Of a stretch of DNA of 64,000 nt, positions 62,347 to 64,000 are shown piece by piece (positions within the stretch are counted from its first letter, which is position 1; every line of letters starts with the position of its first letter). The notes beneath the pieces are model-generated. The model was not told the DNA's origin. It saw nothing but the letters and a program-made list of their open reading frames with translations, and made no database searches. A program made the translations under genes and the position numbers. The DNA is from Pelomonas sp965229315 (GTDB lineage Bacteria > Pseudomonadota > Gammaproteobacteria > Burkholderiales > Burkholderiaceae_C): assembly GCF_965229315.1 (NCBI RefSeq), contig NZ_CBDDJA010000001.1, forward strand, positions 62,001 through 126,000. The letters are read 5' to 3'.

Positions 62347-63450
62347 GTGCGGGTCTTCCACATCGAGGCCGATGGCTTTCGCGAGCTGCCGGCGTTGCCC
62401 GACACGCTGCCCGAGCGCGGCTTCCTGTGGATAGGCTATGGCCGCCGCGAGTTCGAGGTGGGCGAGCTGGCGGCCCAGCAGGCGCTGTCGCGCTGGGGCT
62501 GCGGCAACATCGTCGACCTGCATGTGTCGGACCTGATCAACAACCAGTTGCCCTCGCACTTCGACTACACGTCCTGGTACGACATGCTGGTGTTCCGGCG
62601 GCTGGCCGCGGCACCCGGCAGCCAGGACCTGTTCGTCGACGACGAGCACGGCACGCTGGCCTCGGCGCAGCGCGCGCTGCGCGCCATCGACACCAGTCCG
62701 GTGGGCTTTGCCGTCTTCGACCGCGTGCTGATCACCGTGCACCCGACGGACTGCCAGGTGCGCGAGTTCTTCGCGCAAAAGCTCGGCCGGCTGACCGAGG
62801 GCCGCGAGAAGCGTGACTCGCGCGGCGGCGCCCGGCTGCCGACGAGCCCGGCGGACCTGATGCTGCGCATGGTCAACCACATGGTGGACAGCTACCTGGA
62901 GCTGCGCCGCCTGCTGACGCGCCAGCTCGCGACACTGCAGCGCGTGCTGCTGGACCAGAACAGCGAGTTCAACGACTGGCCGCTGCTGCTGGAAAGCCGC
63001 GACGCGCTGCACCGGCTGGAAGACACCTGCGAAGACCAGCGCAGCGCGATCCAGGAGTGGATAGACGCGCTGGATGAATGGCCCACCGACGGCGACCCGC
63101 ACGTGACGCGCGAGCGCGAGCTGCTGCGCGTGCGCTCGCGCGATGTGCTGGAGCATGTGGAGCGGGTGCTGACGCATGTGCGCCGGCTGGAATCGTCGGC
63201 CGAATCGGCCGTGCAGATGCACTTCAGCGCGCTGGGCCACCGCACCAACAGCATCATGCGCACGCTGACCGTACTGACGGCGATCTTCCTGCCGCTGAAC
63301 CTCATCACCGGGGTGTTCGGCATGAACTTCGAGTGGATGCCGCTGATCAAGAACGCCAACGGCTTCTGGGACGCGGCGCTGCTGATGCTGGGCGTGGCCA
63401 TCGGGCTGTGGGCCCTGTTCAGGCGCAAGCGCTACCTGACCAACCGCTGA
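62347..63450 (+). CDS. corA: CorA-type magnesium/divalent cation transporter
   Basis: 367 residues. A long cytoplasmic helical domain is followed by two C-terminal membrane helices, with the GMN motif in LITGVFGMNFEW between them forming the pore entry. Start GTG at 62347 (MRVFHIEADGF), four bases after the hemB stop, so co-transcribed. A Mg2+ importer next to a Mg-type HemB is a sensible pairing, though it may be chance. Confidence 0.92.
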   Translation: MRVFHIEADGFRELPALPDTLPERGFLWIGYGRREFEVGELAAQQALSRWGCGNIVDLHVSDLINNQLPSHFDYTSWYDMLVFRRLAAAPGSQDLFVDDEHGTLASAQRALRAIDTSPVGFAVFDRVLITVHPTDCQVREFFAQKLGRLTEGREKRDSRGGARLPTSPADLMLRMVNHMVDSYLELRRLLTRQLATLQRVLLDQNSEFNDWPLLLESRDALHRLEDTCEDQRSAIQEWIDALDEWPTDGDPHVTRERELLRVRSRDVLEHVERVLTHVRRLESSAESAVQMHFSALGHRTNSIMRTLTVLTAIFLPLNLITGVFGMNFEWMPLIKNANGFWDAALLMLGVAIGLWALFRRKRYLTNR

Positions 63451-63463
63451 GCCGCGGCTCAGC
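63446..63463. terminator. Perfect 18-bp palindrome across the corA and ybeY ends
   Basis: GCTGAGCCGCGGCTCAGC is its own reverse complement. It contains the corA stop (63448-63450) and the ybeY stop (complement of 63459-63461). It would fold into a 7-bp hairpin in either transcript; no T-run, so a stabilising 3' end is as likely as termination. Confidence 0.5.
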
Positions 63464-63902
63464 CGCGCTGGTAGGGGTCGGCGAAGCCCAACCCGGCCAG
63501 GATCTCGGTCTCGCGGGCCTCCATGCATTCGGCCTCGTCATCGGCCTCGTGGTCGTAGCCCTGCGCGTGCAGCGTGCCGTGGACCAGCAGGTGGGCGTAA
63601 TGGTCGAGCAGCGGCAGGCCCATCTCGGCCGCCTCCCGCTCGACGACGTCGGCGCAGATGACGAGGTCCGCGCCGACGACCGGCTCGTGCGCGTAGTCGA
63701 AGGTCAGCACATTGGTCGCGTAGTCCTTGCCGCGGTACTCGCGGTTCAGCGCGCGGCCTTCCTCGGCGCCGACGATGCGCACGGCGATCTCGCCCGGCAG
63801 CTCCAGCGCGGCGCGGATGAAGCGCTGCACCTTGTGGCGCGGCAGCAGCGCCCGGTGGCGGGGGTCGGCGAACTGCAGGGACAGGCTCAGCTCGGGCTTC
63901 AT
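63459..63902 (-). CDS. ybeY: Endoribonuclease YbeY (rRNA maturation)
   Basis: 147 residues. The zinc-binding motif HGTLHAQGYDH near residues 108-118 supplies the three histidines. It processes the 16S 3' end and takes part in ribosome quality control. RGKDYATNVLTFDY is the second signature. Start ATG overlaps the phoH stop by four bases (ATGA), the conserved phoH-ybeY order. Confidence 0.95.
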   Translation of the reverse strand: MKPELSLSLQFADPRHRALLPRHKVQRFIRAALELPGEIAVRIVGAEEGRALNREYRGKDYATNVLTFDYAHEPVVGADLVICADVVEREAAEMGLPLLDHYAHLLVHGTLHAQGYDHEADDEAECMEARETEILAGLGFADPYQRG

Positions 63903-64000
63903 GCGTCGCGCCCTTCGTGCTTGGCGCGCGCCTCGTAGGCCTCGACGATGCGCGCCACCAGCGGATGGCGCACCACGTCGGCGCTGGTGAAGCGCGTCAT
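63899..64000 (-). CDS. phoH: PhoH-like ATPase, C-terminal end (cut by window edge)
   Basis: Only the last 33 codons are present, reading MTRFTSADVVRHPLVARIVE and ending AKHEGRDA. The segment SADVVRHPLVARIVEAYE is the typical PhoH C-terminus. The first methionine shown is internal; the gene starts beyond 64000. It overlaps ybeY by four bases, as expected for the phoH-ybeY operon. Confidence 0.85.
   Translation of the reverse strand: MTRFTSADVVRHPLVARIVEAYEARAKHEGRDA

Overview
The window is GC-rich, about 64 kb, and reads as chromosomal DNA of a betaproteobacterium of the order Burkholderiales. The chitin and GlcNAc gene content and the gene order suggest a relative of Roseateles, Mitsuaria or Rubrivivax. 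This placement comes from protein similarity by eye and the tRNA-tuf-secE-nusG-rplKAJL-rpoBC order; no database was searched. No prophage, insertion sequence or CRISPR array was seen.

Layout. (1) 1-11760, minus strand: the core transcription/translation block. A promoter at about 11726-11753 is followed by tRNA-Tyr, tRNA-Gly, tRNA-Thr, tuf, tRNA-Trp, secE, nusG, rplK, rplA, rplJ, rplL, rpoB and the first 574 codons of rpoC. The non-coding gaps hold well-formed RNA hairpins, including two overlapping alternative pairings. (2) 12210-27221: a chitin/N-acetylglucosamine locus. A TonB-dependent receptor and a flavin-dependent tryptophan-halogenase-like enzyme lie on plus. Converging on them is a ten-gene minus-strand operon: GlcNAc kinase, GntR/HutC regulator, nagA, SIS-type glucosamine-6-P deaminase, GH3, AmpG-like MFS permease, GH16, GH18 chitinase and two cupin-8/JmjC-like proteins. 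Most junctions overlap by 1-4 bases. (3) 27365-33067: a TPR/GAF-like protein, a radical-SAM + DUF4130 DNA-repair pair behind a perfect LexA box, and a large-subunit catalase.

(4) 33127-39912: a membrane-lipid group: LplT-like permease, GT4 glycosyltransferase, DUF962/Mpo1-like protein, class-III aminotransferase, phosphatidylserine decarboxylase and an LpxH-like phosphoesterase. (5) 40175-46095, minus: a complete rRNA operon (16S, tRNA-Ile, tRNA-Ala, 23S, 5S) with two promoters on a duplicated ~88-bp segment, two boxA sites and a strong terminator. (6) 46349-49721: regulatory PTS genes (EIIA-Man type, HPr, EI) split by a plus-strand OlsB-like acyltransferase. (7) 49732-64000: housekeeping genes, including lipB-lipA, a DD-carboxypeptidase, hemJ, hemB, corA, ybeY and the end of phoH. 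This part also holds a 3 x 75-bp tandem repeat, a degenerate histidine-kinase-like protein and a candidate small RNA between hemJ and hemB.

How it works together: the GlcNAc locus looks like a full path from extracellular chitin (GH18, perhaps GH16) through outer-membrane uptake (TonB receptor), inner-membrane uptake (MFS), hydrolysis (GH3), phosphorylation (NagK), deacetylation (NagA) and deamination (NagB-II) to fructose-6-P, under a GntR repressor. The halogenase and cupins are its unexplained members.
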